From Flexithrix dorotheae DSM 6795 (GTDB taxonomy: Bacteria > Bacteroidota > Bacteroidia > Cytophagales > Flammeovirgaceae), in contig NZ_KB903442.1 in NCBI RefSeq assembly GCF_000379765.1, positions 1-64,000 on the forward strand: a stretch of DNA of 64,000 nucleotides, given 5' to 3'. Numbering within the stretch: position 1 is the first letter of the stretch; every line of letters starts with the position of its first letter. The translations under genes were made by a program, and so were the position numbers. Below are positions 33,737-43,709 of this stretch, in pieces. The notes under the pieces were generated by a model. The model saw nothing but the letters and a program-made list of their open reading frames with translations, was not told the DNA's origin and did no database searches.

Positions 33737-34006
33737 TTAAAGAGATAAATTTCATTTTACAATATTATCCTACCGAAAAGGGAAATTTTCTTTGCCAGAT
33801 ACTTAATAGTTTAATCTATTTATATACAAACCCTACTCTGGGAGAATGATAAATACTAATGCTGTTATAAAAATTTTAAATAATTGAATGAATTTTTATT
33901 TTTACTAAATTCTAATTGACTTACTAATTATTTAAAATATCGGATAATTTAAAGGTTAAATAAGATATAATTTGCAAAGACCCATAGTACTGACTTCTGA
34001 AAAAAA

Positions 34007-36979
34007 ATGAATAATAACCAAATAGATGTTGACCTTAAATTATTTCATCACATTATTGATATTGCATGTAGTAGTAATCAGTTAAATTTAAACCAGTATC
34101 AGGGCTCCTTTTTACACAAAGGTATTTCTTCCAGAATGGAGGCTAGAGGCGAAGCTGATTTGTCAAATTATTATGAATTTCTAAAAGAAGACCATCAGGA
34201 AAAAATTGCACTTTCAAATACAATTTTAGATGGATCATCTGGATTTTTTCAGGAGGCAGAGGCATTTGATCAGTTATTAGAAGAAGTTATCCCTAATCTA
34301 TTCCAAAATAATAATAGTAATTTAAGAATTTGGGTACCGGCATGTGCAACGGGTGAAGAAGCCTATTCTATTGCGATTTTATTATTAGAGTACCAAAGAA
34401 AACATAACCTTCAAATCGATTTTAAAATTTTTGCTTCGGATGTTTTAGACGAAAGGATAGCTTTTGCTACAAAAGGAATATTTAAACCTAAGGCTTTAAT
34501 TGATATTCCTAAAGGATTGATAGACAAATATTTTATAAAAGGAGATAATTTTTTTGAAGTTAATAGACAGGTCAGAAATAAAATTTCTTTTGTCCGGCAT
34601 GATTTAATTTCTAATCCTTATTTCATTAATGTAGATTTAATTTCATGCAGGAATATATTAAAGGATTTATTGAATAGTGCTCAAAAGAAGATTTTAATCA
34701 CTTTCCAAAAGTCACTAAATAATAATGGGTTTCTGTTCCTGGGAGAAGAAGAATCTTCAATAATTTCAGAATTTAACCAGGAGGCTTTTTTTAAAGGGGA
34801 AAAATATGTGTTTAAATACCTCAAAAATATTGTTGTTGAAGAAAAAAAATCTCCGGAATTATTACCAAATCAGAATGATGTTTTAGAATCCAAGCATAAA
34901 ACTGAAAAATATCCTACGGAATCTTATAAAGAGTTATTACTGGACCATTTTGCTTCCCCGTGCATTATTGTAAATCAGAATCTTGATATTATTTACTCAG
35001 CAGGTGAAATCAGTAAATTTCTGATTTACCCACAAAATGCTCAGCAATTTAATTTGAAAAATATGGTATCAAAATACTTGATACCAATGTTTATGGAGGG
35101 GGTGAATTATGCGATTGATCAACAAGCCACTTACCGCATAAAAGATGTTCCAATCATAAGACGGGATAAAAATATTAAAACCAAAATTAATTTCATTCCA
35201 AAATGGCACCAGGAGACTCTTTCCCGAGTAATTCTCATTGAATTTATTAGTGAAGAAGTCTCAAATTTTGATTTAAAAAATCTTCCTGAAGTTTTTAATC
35301 TGGATAATTATACGAGTAAACAGTTGCACTCCCTGGAACAAATGTTTTTTCAATTAAAAAAGGAAAAGGAAGTTTCAGAAGAAAAATTAAACACTGTAAA
35401 CGAACAGTTAAATTTATCCAATGAAGAATTGATGACCACCAATGAGGAAATGCAAACCACTAATGAAGAACTTCAATCTTTGAATGAGGAACTTTATACT
35501 GTAAATGCAGAATTACAGGAAAAGAATAAAGAGCTTAAAAATCTAAATAATGATATTAATAACCTGTTGCTGGGAACAGATATTGGGACTATTTTCTTAG
35601 ATAATGAATTGAAAATCAGAAAGTTTACCCCTGCCATCAATCGCCAATTCCACATAACAGAGTTGGATACAGGCAGGCCAATTTATCATTTCAGTACTAA
35701 TTTTGGTTATGCATCTCTAAGGCAGGATATCAATAAAGTATTAGCAGAAAAAAATCCCATTCAGCGAGAAATTTTAAATAATGAAGGAAATTACTATTTA
35801 ATGAGGATTAACCCCTTTTTAACCGAGAAAAATAATGTAAAAGGGGTTGTCATCACATTTGTAGATATTACTGAACTTGAAAAATTAAAGCTAAGACTTG
35901 AGAGAAGCGAAGAACTCCACAGAACCCTTATATCAAAAAGTGCGACACTGACATGGCGAACAGATGGTTCGGGTAAAATGAATGGGAAAAATAAACAATG
36001 GGAAGGGTTTACAGGTCAGCAATTTGAAAAATATCAAGACTTAGGCTGGATTAATTCTCTTCATGCTGATGATAAAAATTTGTTCATTAACATTTGGAAA
36101 GGGGCAATTGGAAACAAAGAATTTTTCCGCAAGGAAGCCAGAATTTATAATCAACAGACAAACGATTATCACTATTTTGTAGTGAATGCTGTTCCCTTCC
36201 TAAACAAGGATAATACAATAAGGGAGTGGTTTGTGGCCCTTACTGATGTGAACGATATAAAAAAAGCAGAAGAAAATTTAAAGAAAATTAATATACAATT
36301 AGAAAAGACTAATCAATACCTTGATAGTTTTGTTTATACTGCGGCACATGATCTCAGGGCACCAATTATCAACCTAAAAAACCTGTTTGGGCTATTTAAT
36401 GATATTACAGATAAGGAGATGAAACAATCTGTAAATGAAAAAATTAAATATTCTATTGATAAATTAGAGGGTACATTGAATGGGCTCATAGAAATAATTG
36501 ATACCCAAAAAAATGAAAACAAAGATGCCACTCTTATTTCATTAAGGGATTTCACAAAAGAAGTGATCAATGAAATTGACTCTCAAATTACCCAGGCAAA
36601 GGTTAAAATTAATCTTGATATTGAGCAAGTACCATCTATTAAATATAATGTAACCTATTTACACAGTATTTTGCTGAATCTGATTAGTAATTCTGTAAAA
36701 TATAGCAGCCCAGAAAGAGATCCATATATTAATATTTCAGCTCAAAAAGAAAACGGGTTTGTAGTAGTTAAGGTAAAGGATAATGGGATTGGGATGGATC
36801 TGGAAAAATATGGACATCTATTGTTTAAACCATTTCAGCGGTTTACCACAGATCGGCCTGGTAAAGGCATTGGTTTAAATATAATTAAAAATATGGTTGA
36901 GAAAAATGGAGGTAAAATACTTGTTGAAAGTCAACTCGAGAAAGGTACTCAGTTTAATGTTTATTTAAAAGAGTATTAA
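34007..36979 (+). CDS. CheR-PAS-histidine kinase hybrid sensor
   Basis: 990 residues from ATG at 34007. CheR methyltransferase about 15-270 (VPACATGEEAYSIAILLLEY, NVDLISCRNIL), with no CheB domain. A coiled coil of NEEL/NEEM repeats lies at about 470-530, then PAS domains, then a histidine-kinase core: H-box YTAAHDLRAPI with His781, N-box LLNLISNSVKYS, G1 KDNGIGMD, and G2 GKGIGLNI near the C-terminus. It closely parallels the CheB-CheR protein on the other strand, including KIRKFTPAI and GRPIYHF motifs, so the two are paralogues that have lost opposite ends. Probably phosphorylates the receiver at 33264-33671. Confidence 0.9.
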   Translation: MNNNQIDVDLKLFHHIIDIACSSNQLNLNQYQGSFLHKGISSRMEARGEADLSNYYEFLKEDHQEKIALSNTILDGSSGFFQEAEAFDQLLEEVIPNLFQNNNSNLRIWVPACATGEEAYSIAILLLEYQRKHNLQIDFKIFASDVLDERIAFATKGIFKPKALIDIPKGLIDKYFIKGDNFFEVNRQVRNKISFVRHDLISNPYFINVDLISCRNILKDLLNSAQKKILITFQKSLNNNGFLFLGEEESSIISEFNQEAFFKGEKYVFKYLKNIVVEEKKSPELLPNQNDVLESKHKTEKYPTESYKELLLDHFASPCIIVNQNLDIIYSAGEISKFLIYPQNAQQFNLKNMVSKYLIPMFMEGVNYAIDQQATYRIKDVPIIRRDKNIKTKINFIPKWHQETLSRVILIEFISEEVSNFDLKNLPEVFNLDNYTSKQLHSLEQMFFQLKKEKEVSEEKLNTVNEQLNLSNEELMTTNEEMQTTNEELQSLNEELYTVNAELQEKNKELKNLNNDINNLLLGTDIGTIFLDNELKIRKFTPAINRQFHITELDTGRPIYHFSTNFGYASLRQDINKVLAEKNPIQREILNNEGNYYLMRINPFLTEKNNVKGVVITFVDITELEKLKLRLERSEELHRTLISKSATLTWRTDGSGKMNGKNKQWEGFTGQQFEKYQDLGWINSLHADDKNLFINIWKGAIGNKEFFRKEARIYNQQTNDYHYFVVNAVPFLNKDNTIREWFVALTDVNDIKKAEENLKKINIQLEKTNQYLDSFVYTAAHDLRAPIINLKNLFGLFNDITDKEMKQSVNEKIKYSIDKLEGTLNGLIEIIDTQKNENKDATLISLRDFTKEVINEIDSQITQAKVKINLDIEQVPSIKYNVTYLHSILLNLISNSVKYSSPERDPYINISAQKENGFVVVKVKDNGIGMDLEKYGHLLFKPFQRFTTDRPGKGIGLNIIKNMVEKNGGKILVESQLEKGTQFNVYLKEY

Positions 36980-37067
36980 ACTTTGAAGCCCGACAATTCT
37001 TCTGAATTGGTATGATATTCCTTCATTAAAAATGATTTAAGGGAAGTAGATTAAATAAAAAGCAACC
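36980..37067. other. Spacer after kinase gene
   Basis: Short AT-rich stretch between the kinase stop and the AraC relic. No hairpin with a T-run and no coding fragment were seen. Confidence 0.3.
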
Positions 37068-37310
37068 TTAGGAATTATTTCTGTAAAGAGATGGCGTGCA
37101 TCCAAATTGTTTCTGAAAACATTTGCTAAAGTATTTTGGATCAGTAAAACCAACTTCATAAACTATCTGCCCGAAATTCATTTTGGTCTTTTTAATTAAA
37201 ATAGCGGCTTTTTAATCCATTCTTGTGATTAAAATTAAGTACTTTCCAAAGTTGGGGAAAGGCATGGGCTCATGTCTTTCCCTGAAATCGCTGTGGTATA
37301 GATTCAAATG
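37068..37310 (-). pseudogene. AraC-type helix-turn-helix relic
   Basis: On the minus strand, codons from 37211 to TAA at 37068-37070 read KAAILIKKTKMNFGQIVYEV and then GFTDPKYFSKCFQKQFGCTP, SLYRNNS. This is the C-terminal DNA-binding motif of AraC regulators or hybrid two-component systems. A stop (37212-37214) and frameshifts break the upstream part, where ISGKDMSP fits the first helix in another frame. The rest of the gene is gone. Confidence 0.65.
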
Positions 37311-37680
37311 CATACACTTTAAATTATTCTCCTAAATCCCTAAGTTGGTTTTGAATAAAAAAATCAGGAAACCCTTCACTTTTCGTCACTGAAACTTCCT
37401 TACTAAACGCTTCACATCATAAACAACCTTACCTTCTTAGTTCTAAATTACCTGGTTAGATTTTAATACTCAAAAAGAAAAATTACCAACCTTCATCTGA
37501 AAATACCGAAACCTTAATTTTGGAAGAAAACCATGAAAATTCATACTGCTTTGTCTTGCGAATTAACAGTTTAGAGGTGGATATTACATTTTGGTCATTT
37601 ATGTGATTATTATGGTTACAAGTAATCTAGGCTAGCCAAATAATTTTGCCTCAACAAAAAATCTTTAAAAGTAACAAAAA
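37311..37680. other. Spacer upstream of the RND operon
   Basis: 370 bp with no coding fragment recognised. TAATTTTG near 37636 fits the Bacteroidota -7 promoter consensus TAnnTTTG, about 45 bp before the adaptor ATG, but I could not find a well-spaced -33 TTTG. It probably carries the efflux operon promoter. Confidence 0.4.
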
Positions 37681-38910
37681 ATGACAAAAGTTAATTTGAA
37701 CATTAAAGGAATAAAAAGATTAAGCTTAGTTGTATTTGGTCTTTTAGCAATCGTAATTTTTGTATCGGCATTTACAGAGACTGGCATATTTGAATCTGAG
37801 CAAAAAGAAGAAACTCAAGCTGGTAACGAACCACAAGCATTTCCTGTAGAAATTGCATCTCCGGTTTTTGAAAGCATTACCGAATGGGACGAATACACAG
37901 GACGCTTTGAAGCAAGTAACAAAGTACAGGTTAGAGCGCGAGTAAGCGGATTTTTAGAACGAGTCAATTTTAAAGACGGACAAATCGTAAAAAAGGGAGA
38001 TGTATTATTTATTATTGATGACAGACCATTTAAAATAGCATTGGATCAGGCAAATGCAGATTATGCTCAAGCAAAAGCAAATCTGGATATCGCTCAGGAT
38101 AATTTTGAAAGAGTTGAGGATTTAAAAGAATCTGGTGCAGTATCTATTGAAGAGTTTAACCGCAGAAAACAAGCGTTAGAATATGCTAAAGCAAGTATTC
38201 AATTGTCCAAAGCGCGTGTAGCTGATGCGAATCTTAATTTAGAATTTACCAGAGTGAAAGCCCCTATTACCGGTTTGGTAAGTAGAGATCGCGTGAATGA
38301 AGGTAACTTAATTGATGGAGGTACTTCAAACTCTACCTTATTAACCACCATTGTTGCTACAAGTCCTATTCACTTTTACTTTACAAGTAGTGAATCTGAT
38401 TATTTAAGGTACGTACGTTTGGCTAATAATGGCGAAAGAAAAGCTGTGCGTGCTAAAGGACTTCCTGTGCATATTAAACTTCAGGATGAAGATGAATTTT
38501 TACACGAGGCAACCATCGATTTTGTGGATAATCAAATAGACAACAGCACAGGTACTATTGAAAATCGAGCTGTTTTACCCAACAAAGATCTGTTACTGGA
38601 GCCGGGAATGTTTGGTAAGGCAAAAATTAGCGGAAGTGCTGAGCACAAAGCTATCATGATTCCTGATGACATCATTGGTACCAATCAATCTATTCGATAT
38701 GTATACGTATTAGGCGATGACAATACGGTTACAATTAAAAACATAACCTTAGGACCATTGCACTCTAATGGTTTGCGTATCGTGAGAGGAGGTTTAACTG
38801 AATCTGATAAGCTAATCGTAAATAACATTCAAAAAATAAGACCTGGTTTAGCAGTTTCACCCATCCAAACCAATTTAGAGACCAACAAAGAACTTGCTAT
38901 AAATCAATAA
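37681..38910 (+). CDS. RND efflux periplasmic adaptor (AcrA/MexE-like)
   Basis: 409 residues from ATG at 37681. An N-terminal membrane anchor (about 13-31, LSLVVFGLLAIVIFVSAF) has no lipobox. The biotinyl-lipoyl-like halves flank an alpha hairpin (RARVSGFLERVNFKDGQIVK, DQANADYAQAKANLDIAQDN, ITGLVSRDRVNEGNLI). A beta-barrel and membrane-proximal domain follow (VDNQIDNSTGTIENRAVLPN, LLEPGMFGKAKI). It links the inner-membrane pump to the outer-membrane channel. It precedes the pump gene by 104 bp, which contains a hairpin. The AraC gene at 43710 may regulate the operon. The substrate range of this HAE1-type system is unknown. Confidence 0.92.
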   Translation: MTKVNLNIKGIKRLSLVVFGLLAIVIFVSAFTETGIFESEQKEETQAGNEPQAFPVEIASPVFESITEWDEYTGRFEASNKVQVRARVSGFLERVNFKDGQIVKKGDVLFIIDDRPFKIALDQANADYAQAKANLDIAQDNFERVEDLKESGAVSIEEFNRRKQALEYAKASIQLSKARVADANLNLEFTRVKAPITGLVSRDRVNEGNLIDGGTSNSTLLTTIVATSPIHFYFTSSESDYLRYVRLANNGERKAVRAKGLPVHIKLQDEDEFLHEATIDFVDNQIDNSTGTIENRAVLPNKDLLLEPGMFGKAKISGSAEHKAIMIPDDIIGTNQSIRYVYVLGDDNTVTIKNITLGPLHSNGLRIVRGGLTESDKLIVNNIQKIRPGLAVSPIQTNLETNKELAINQ

Positions 38911-38938
38911 CAAGTTATTCGCAAATCCCAATTGAAAA

Positions 38939-38991
38939 AACACTCGCCTTCAGTTTCTTATCAATAAAATGATAAAGAAACAGGCAGTGTT
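38939..38991 (+). repeat. Intercistronic hairpin between adaptor and pump genes
   Basis: AACACTCGCC-GTTTCTTATC (38939-38962) pairs imperfectly with GATAAAGAAAC-GGCAGTGTT (38971-38991) around AATAAAAT. There is no T-run, so it is more likely to set relative expression or message stability within the operon than to end transcription. Confidence 0.5.
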
Positions 38992-39014
38992 ATGTTCAAA
39001 TTTTAATAAGAATT

Positions 39015-42000
39015 ATGAAATTTAGTCACACATTCATAAAAAGACCCATATTCGCAGCAGTACTGAGTGTACTCATACTAATTGTGGGCGGTTTATCTTA
39101 TTTTTCATTACCTGTATCACAGTTTCCGGACGTAGCTCCACCCACCGTAGAAGTGGTCGCAACATATCCTGGTGCTAATGCCAAAACACTTTCTGAAACT
39201 GTAGCAGCACCCCTTGAAAAAGAGATAAATGGTGTAGAAGGAATGATTTATATGACCTCCCAATCATCAGCAGATGGTAGAGTTACTTTACAAATTGCTT
39301 TTGAATTAGGCATAGACCTGGACAGAGCCCAGGTACAGGTGCAAAACCGTGTTGCGATTGCAGAACCAAGACTTCCTGAATCTGTAAGACGTTTAGGAAT
39401 TACCACGAAAAAAATATCACCAGATATTTTATTACTAGTCAACTTGTTTTCACCTAACAAAACCTATGATCAAATTTACATGGGTAACTATGCCGCACTT
39501 CAGCTTAAAGATGAGTTGGCGCGTATTAGAGGTATTGGTGACATTCAAATTTTTGGTGCAGCAGAGTACGCTATGCGTATATGGCTGGATCCTGATAAAA
39601 TTGCCAATTTAGATATGACAGCAGGTGAAGTAGTTGCTGCCTTAAGAGCTCAAAATGTTCAGATAGCTAGTGGAACATTAAACACCTTACCTTCAGGCAG
39701 GCAATCCGCTTTTGAAATCAATATTCAAACCCAGGGAAAACTTATTACACCTGAAGAATTTGAAAATGTGATTATAAAGTCTGCTGAAGACAATAGACTT
39801 GTAAAACTAAAAGATGTAGGCAGGGCAGAATTAGGTGCACAAAATTATGCGACAAAAGGTTATTTGGGAAAAGAACCTGCTATTGCAATGCCTATTTTTC
39901 AACAACCGGGTGGTAATGCGTTAGAAACAGCATCAAGCATTAAAGAAACGATGGAAAGACTTTCCAAAAACTTTCCAGAGGATTTAGAATATAGAATTGA
40001 ATATAACCCAACTGAATTCATTCAGAAATCTGTGGATCAAGTTTACAGTACCATTTTTGAAGCGGTAATCCTGGTAATCCTGGTTATTTTACTTTTTCTT
40101 CAGTCGTGGCGTGCTGCTATTATTCCAATTTTAGCCATTCCGGTGTCATTGGTGGGAACCTTTGCCATAATGCAGGGAATTGGTTTTTCATTAAACAATT
40201 TAACTCTTTTTGGATTAGTGCTAGCCATTGGTATTGTGGTTGATGATGCTATTGTAGTGGTTGAAAACATGGAACGTTATCTCGAAAAAGGCTTATCTCC
40301 CAAAGAAGCAGCTTTAAAAACCATGGATGAAGTTGGTAGTGCGTTAATCGCTATTGGGTTAGTATTGATCGCAGTATTTATTCCTACGGCTTTCTTAGAT
40401 GGGTTTTCAGGTCAGTTCTACAAGCAATTCGGTGTTACAATTGCCGTAGCCACAGCTATTTCTGTATTTGTGTCTTTAACTTTAAGTCCGGCAATGGCAG
40501 CTCTTTTAATGAGACACGAAGACAAAAACAAGACTAAAAAAACACCTTTGGTTTTAAAACCTTTAGCCTTTTTGGGAAATGCCTTTAATCGTTTTATGGA
40601 CTTTATTTCTGAAAAGTATGGGAAAAGTGTTCAGAAACTCATCAGGACCAGTGCTATTGTCATGGCAGTATATGGTGGATTAATTGCTTTAACAGGATTT
40701 GAATTTAATAGGGTATCAAAAGGTTTCGTCCCAGCTATGGACCAGCAGTATTTTATTACTGTCGTGCAATTGCCTCCAGGATCTTCATTAAGTAGAACAG
40801 ATGAAGTGGTAAAAAACATTTTGGATTTAACCTTAGATACAGACGGTGTAAGAACAGCAGTATCATTCACTGGTTTTGATGCCGCTTCATTCACCAATTC
40901 ATCTAATGCTGCAGCAATTTTCTTAACTCTGGAAGATTTTGATGTAAGAACTGAAAAAGGGATTGATTATCACGAATTATTAAACACACTTCAAGGCAAA
41001 GTTGGTGTGGTAGATGATGCAGTTGTATTTATTATTCCGCCACCCTCAGTTAGTGGAATTGGGAATGCAGGAGGATTTAGAATGATGGTTCAGGACCGTG
41101 CTAATGTTGGTACTAAAGCACTAATTGAAGCGACTAATGCTTTAGCTGCTGCTGCAAACCAGGATCCAGTTTTAAGTAACGTATTTACCTTTTTTAATGA
41201 TAGAACACCACAGTTGTATTTAGATATTGATCGCAATAAAGCGCAACAACTTGGGGTAAAGGTGAACGATATTTTTCAATCATTAGAAATATATATGGGT
41301 TCTGCTTTTGTAAATGATTTTAATTATTTGGGAAGAACTTTTCAGGTTACTGCACAAGCAGATTCTCCAAACCGATTAACCCCTGACGATATTTCCCGCA
41401 TAAAAGTTAGAAATAACAAAGGAGAAATGGTACCTTTGGGAACTATTGCAGCTCAAAAAGATATTTCTGGTCCTTCAAGAATACCTAGATTTAACTTGTA
41501 CCCTTCAGCCTCTTTAAATGGTAATGTGGCAGCAGGTTACAGTTCCGGACAAGCACTAGAAAGAATGGAAGCTTTAGCTGATGAAATTTTACCACAAGGT
41601 ATTTCCTATCAGTGGACAGAAATGGCCTATCAGGAAAAACAAACAGGTAACACCGCTGGTATAGCCTTTTTATTAGCCGTAGTATTTGTGTTTTTATTGC
41701 TGGCAGCACAGTTTGAAAGTTTAATTCTTCCACTTGCAGTAATATTTATTGTACCAATGGTTTTACTTTCGGCAATTGTAGGTATTGATTTAGCTGGATT
41801 AGACAACAACATCATGGTACAAATTGGTCTAATCGTTTTAGTTGGGTTAGCCAGTAAAAATGCGATTCTTATCGTAGAGTTTGCGAAGCAATTAGAAGAT
41901 CAGGGAACTGATTTAAAAACTGCAGTAATTCAAGCTTCAAAATTACGATTGCGTCCTATTTTGATGACGGCCATGGCATTTATTTTAGGTGTTGTACCTT

Positions 42001-43634
42001 TAGCCATTTCAACTGGTGCAGGCGCAGAGCTTCGTGTGTCATTAGGTATTGCTGTGTTTAGCGGAATGTTGGGTGTAACCATCTTTGGTATTTTCTTAAC
42101 GCCTGTTTTTTACTACCTCGGTAGAAAATGGACTACCACAAGGCTGACAATTTTTAAAATGTATAAATTGAAGTATAGCTCACTTTTCATACTTCTATTG
42201 TTTTTAGCTTCATGTGGAATTACAAAGAGAGATTACCATGTACAATCAGGCGTTACAGTGACCAATGAATTTTTTGAAGAAAATTTACAAGAAGAAATTT
42301 ATGGTAATGTAGAAATCGCTCAAAATTGGTGGACAGAGTTTAACGATCCTGTATTGGATACTTTAATTAATAAAGTAGTCCAAAATAACCTTGATATTAA
42401 TACTGCTGTTGCCAATTTTGAAGCCTCACGCGCCTTTTTAAAAGGAACACAGTTAGATCGATTTCCTACGGTTACTTTAAATGGCAATTATACAAGAACA
42501 CGGTTAGGTGAAAATGTATTTGTACCTGGAGCAAACCCAACCTTTAACAATTTTAATGGAAGTTTTGATGCATTTTGGGAAGCAGACGTATTTGGGAGAG
42601 TTACCAATCGAATTAAAGGGGCGTACGCTACAAGTCAGCAAGCACTTGCTGATATGCAAAGTGTTTACATTAGTATTTTTGCTGAAACCGCCAGGAATTA
42701 TATGGAATTACGAGGCACACAACATATGTTAGACATTGCGGAACGTAATTTAGAAGGACAACAAAACACCTATGATTTAACTGTAAAACTTTTAGAAGCC
42801 GGAACTAGTAATGATCTCGATGTGTCAAGAGCATTGGCGCAATTAGAAAATACAAGATCGACTATTTTTCCACTTAAAGCCAGAATAGAAGCCTTAAAAA
42901 ACAGCTTGAATGTTCTTGTAGGTGAAGTTCCCGGTGAAATTGATGAAATCCTTTTAACAGATCAACAATTACCTAGCTTGCCAGAATCTGTAGCCTTAGG
43001 CGATGTAAATGAGCTGTTACATCGCAGACCTGATGTTAGAAAAGCTGAAGCAGCCTTACAAATTCAAATTTCGAAATATAATATTTCAGTAGCCGATTTG
43101 TATCCAAAAATTCAATTTGGTGGTTCTATTGGGTTTTCAGCGGTAGACTTTTCTAACTTTGGCCAAAAAAAGTCTTTTATGTGGAGTATTATGCCTAATA
43201 TTTCCTGGGCAGCTTTTAATCTGGGTCGTGTTAAACAGCAAATAAAACAAAATGATGCCTTGACCCTTATGGCTTTAAATCAGTATGAAAAAACGGTTTT
43301 AAAAGCTTTAGAAGAAACCAAAACAGCTTTAGCTAATTATGCAAATGAGCTTCAAAGACGCGAAAATTTAAGAGCCTCATCCGAAACTAGTGCAAAAGCT
43401 GCCGCTATTGCAAAAAAACGGTACGAAGCTGGTTTAGATAATTTTATAGATTATTTAAGTGCCGAAAACACCATGTTGGTTTCAGAAAACTTATTGGCAA
43501 CAAGCGAAGTCTCTACAACAACCTATTTAATTGCAATTTATAAAGCTTTAGGTGGCGGTTGGCAAATCATTTCAGATCTAGAAATTGACTCAAAAATTAA
43601 TCAAATGAAGCAAAAAGAATCTGCTTTAAATTAA
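39015..43634 (+). CDS. RND inner-membrane pump fused in frame to outer-membrane factor
   Basis: 1539 residues from ATG at 39015 in a single frame. Residues 1-1048 are a complete HAE1-type RND permease: FIKRPIFAAVLSVLILIVGG start, TM4 proton-relay GIVVDDAIVVVENMERYL, and GLASKNAILIVEFAKQL. At residue 1049 (ATG 42159) an outer-membrane-factor protein begins with its own lipoprotein signal (YSSLFILLLFLASCG, lipobox Cys1067) and the NodT/OprM repeats (QNWWTEFNDPVLDTLI, LHRRPDVRKAEAALQ). No stop separates them. Either it is a real polyprotein, possibly split by signal peptidase II at Cys1067, or an independent start at 42159 is used. Restoring one A in the AAAA run near 42125 would give a shifted frame ending TAA just before that ATG, so a deletion or sequencing error could also explain the fusion. 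Confidence 0.85.
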   Translation: MKFSHTFIKRPIFAAVLSVLILIVGGLSYFSLPVSQFPDVAPPTVEVVATYPGANAKTLSETVAAPLEKEINGVEGMIYMTSQSSADGRVTLQIAFELGIDLDRAQVQVQNRVAIAEPRLPESVRRLGITTKKISPDILLLVNLFSPNKTYDQIYMGNYAALQLKDELARIRGIGDIQIFGAAEYAMRIWLDPDKIANLDMTAGEVVAALRAQNVQIASGTLNTLPSGRQSAFEINIQTQGKLITPEEFENVIIKSAEDNRLVKLKDVGRAELGAQNYATKGYLGKEPAIAMPIFQQPGGNALETASSIKETMERLSKNFPEDLEYRIEYNPTEFIQKSVDQVYSTIFEAVILVILVILLFLQSWRAAIIPILAIPVSLVGTFAIMQGIGFSLNNLTLFGLVLAIGIVVDDAIVVVENMERYLEKGLSPKEAALKTMDEVGSALIAIGLVLIAVFIPTAFLDGFSGQFYKQFGVTIAVATAISVFVSLTLSPAMAALLMRHEDKNKTKKTPLVLKPLAFLGNAFNRFMDFISEKYGKSVQKLIRTSAIVMAVYGGLIALTGFEFNRVSKGFVPAMDQQYFITVVQLPPGSSLSRTDEVVKNILDLTLDTDGVRTAVSFTGFDAASFTNSSNAAAIFLTLEDFDVRTEKGIDYHELLNTLQGKVGVVDDAVVFIIPPPSVSGIGNAGGFRMMVQDRANVGTKALIEATNALAAAANQDPVLSNVFTFFNDRTPQLYLDIDRNKAQQLGVKVNDIFQSLEIYMGSAFVNDFNYLGRTFQVTAQADSPNRLTPDDISRIKVRNNKGEMVPLGTIAAQKDISGPSRIPRFNLYPSASLNGNVAAGYSSGQALERMEALADEILPQGISYQWTEMAYQEKQTGNTAGIAFLLAVVFVFLLLAAQFESLILPLAVIFIVPMVLLSAIVGIDLAGLDNNIMVQIGLIVLVGLASKNAILIVEFAKQLEDQGTDLKTAVIQASKLRLRPILMTAMAFILGVVPLAISTGAGAELRVSLGIAVFSGMLGVTIFGIFLTPVFYYLGRKWTTTRLTIFKMYKLKYSSLFILLLFLASCGITKRDYHVQSGVTVTNEFFEENLQEEIYGNVEIAQNWWTEFNDPVLDTLINKVVQNNLDINTAVANFEASRAFLKGTQLDRFPTVTLNGNYTRTRLGENVFVPGANPTFNNFNGSFDAFWEADVFGRVTNRIKGAYATSQQALADMQSVYISIFAETARNYMELRGTQHMLDIAERNLEGQQNTYDLTVKLLEAGTSNDLDVSRALAQLENTRSTIFPLKARIEALKNSLNVLVGEVPGEIDEILLTDQQLPSLPESVALGDVNELLHRRPDVRKAEAALQIQISKYNISVADLYPKIQFGGSIGFSAVDFSNFGQKKSFMWSIMPNISWAAFNLGRVKQQIKQNDALTLMALNQYEKTVLKALEETKTALANYANELQRRENLRASSETSAKAAAIAKKRYEAGLDNFIDYLSAENTMLVSENLLATSEVSTTTYLIAIYKALGGGWQIISDLEIDSKINQMKQKESALN

Positions 43635-43649
43635 TGTAAAAAAACTCTG

Positions 43650-43680
43650 CACAGAACGACCAATAAGTTGTCGTTCTGTG
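43650..43680. terminator. Hairpin after the RND-channel gene
   Basis: CACAGAACGAC (43650-43660) and GTCGTTCTGTG (43670-43680) form a perfect 11-bp stem with a 9-base loop, 15 bp after the stop codon. The T-run is on the minus-strand side, so plus-strand termination would be imperfect. The AraC gene begins 29 bp later and may be partly co-transcribed. Confidence 0.55.
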
Positions 43681-43709
43681 TTATACCCAAAAGAAGATAA
43701 TTTAACTGC

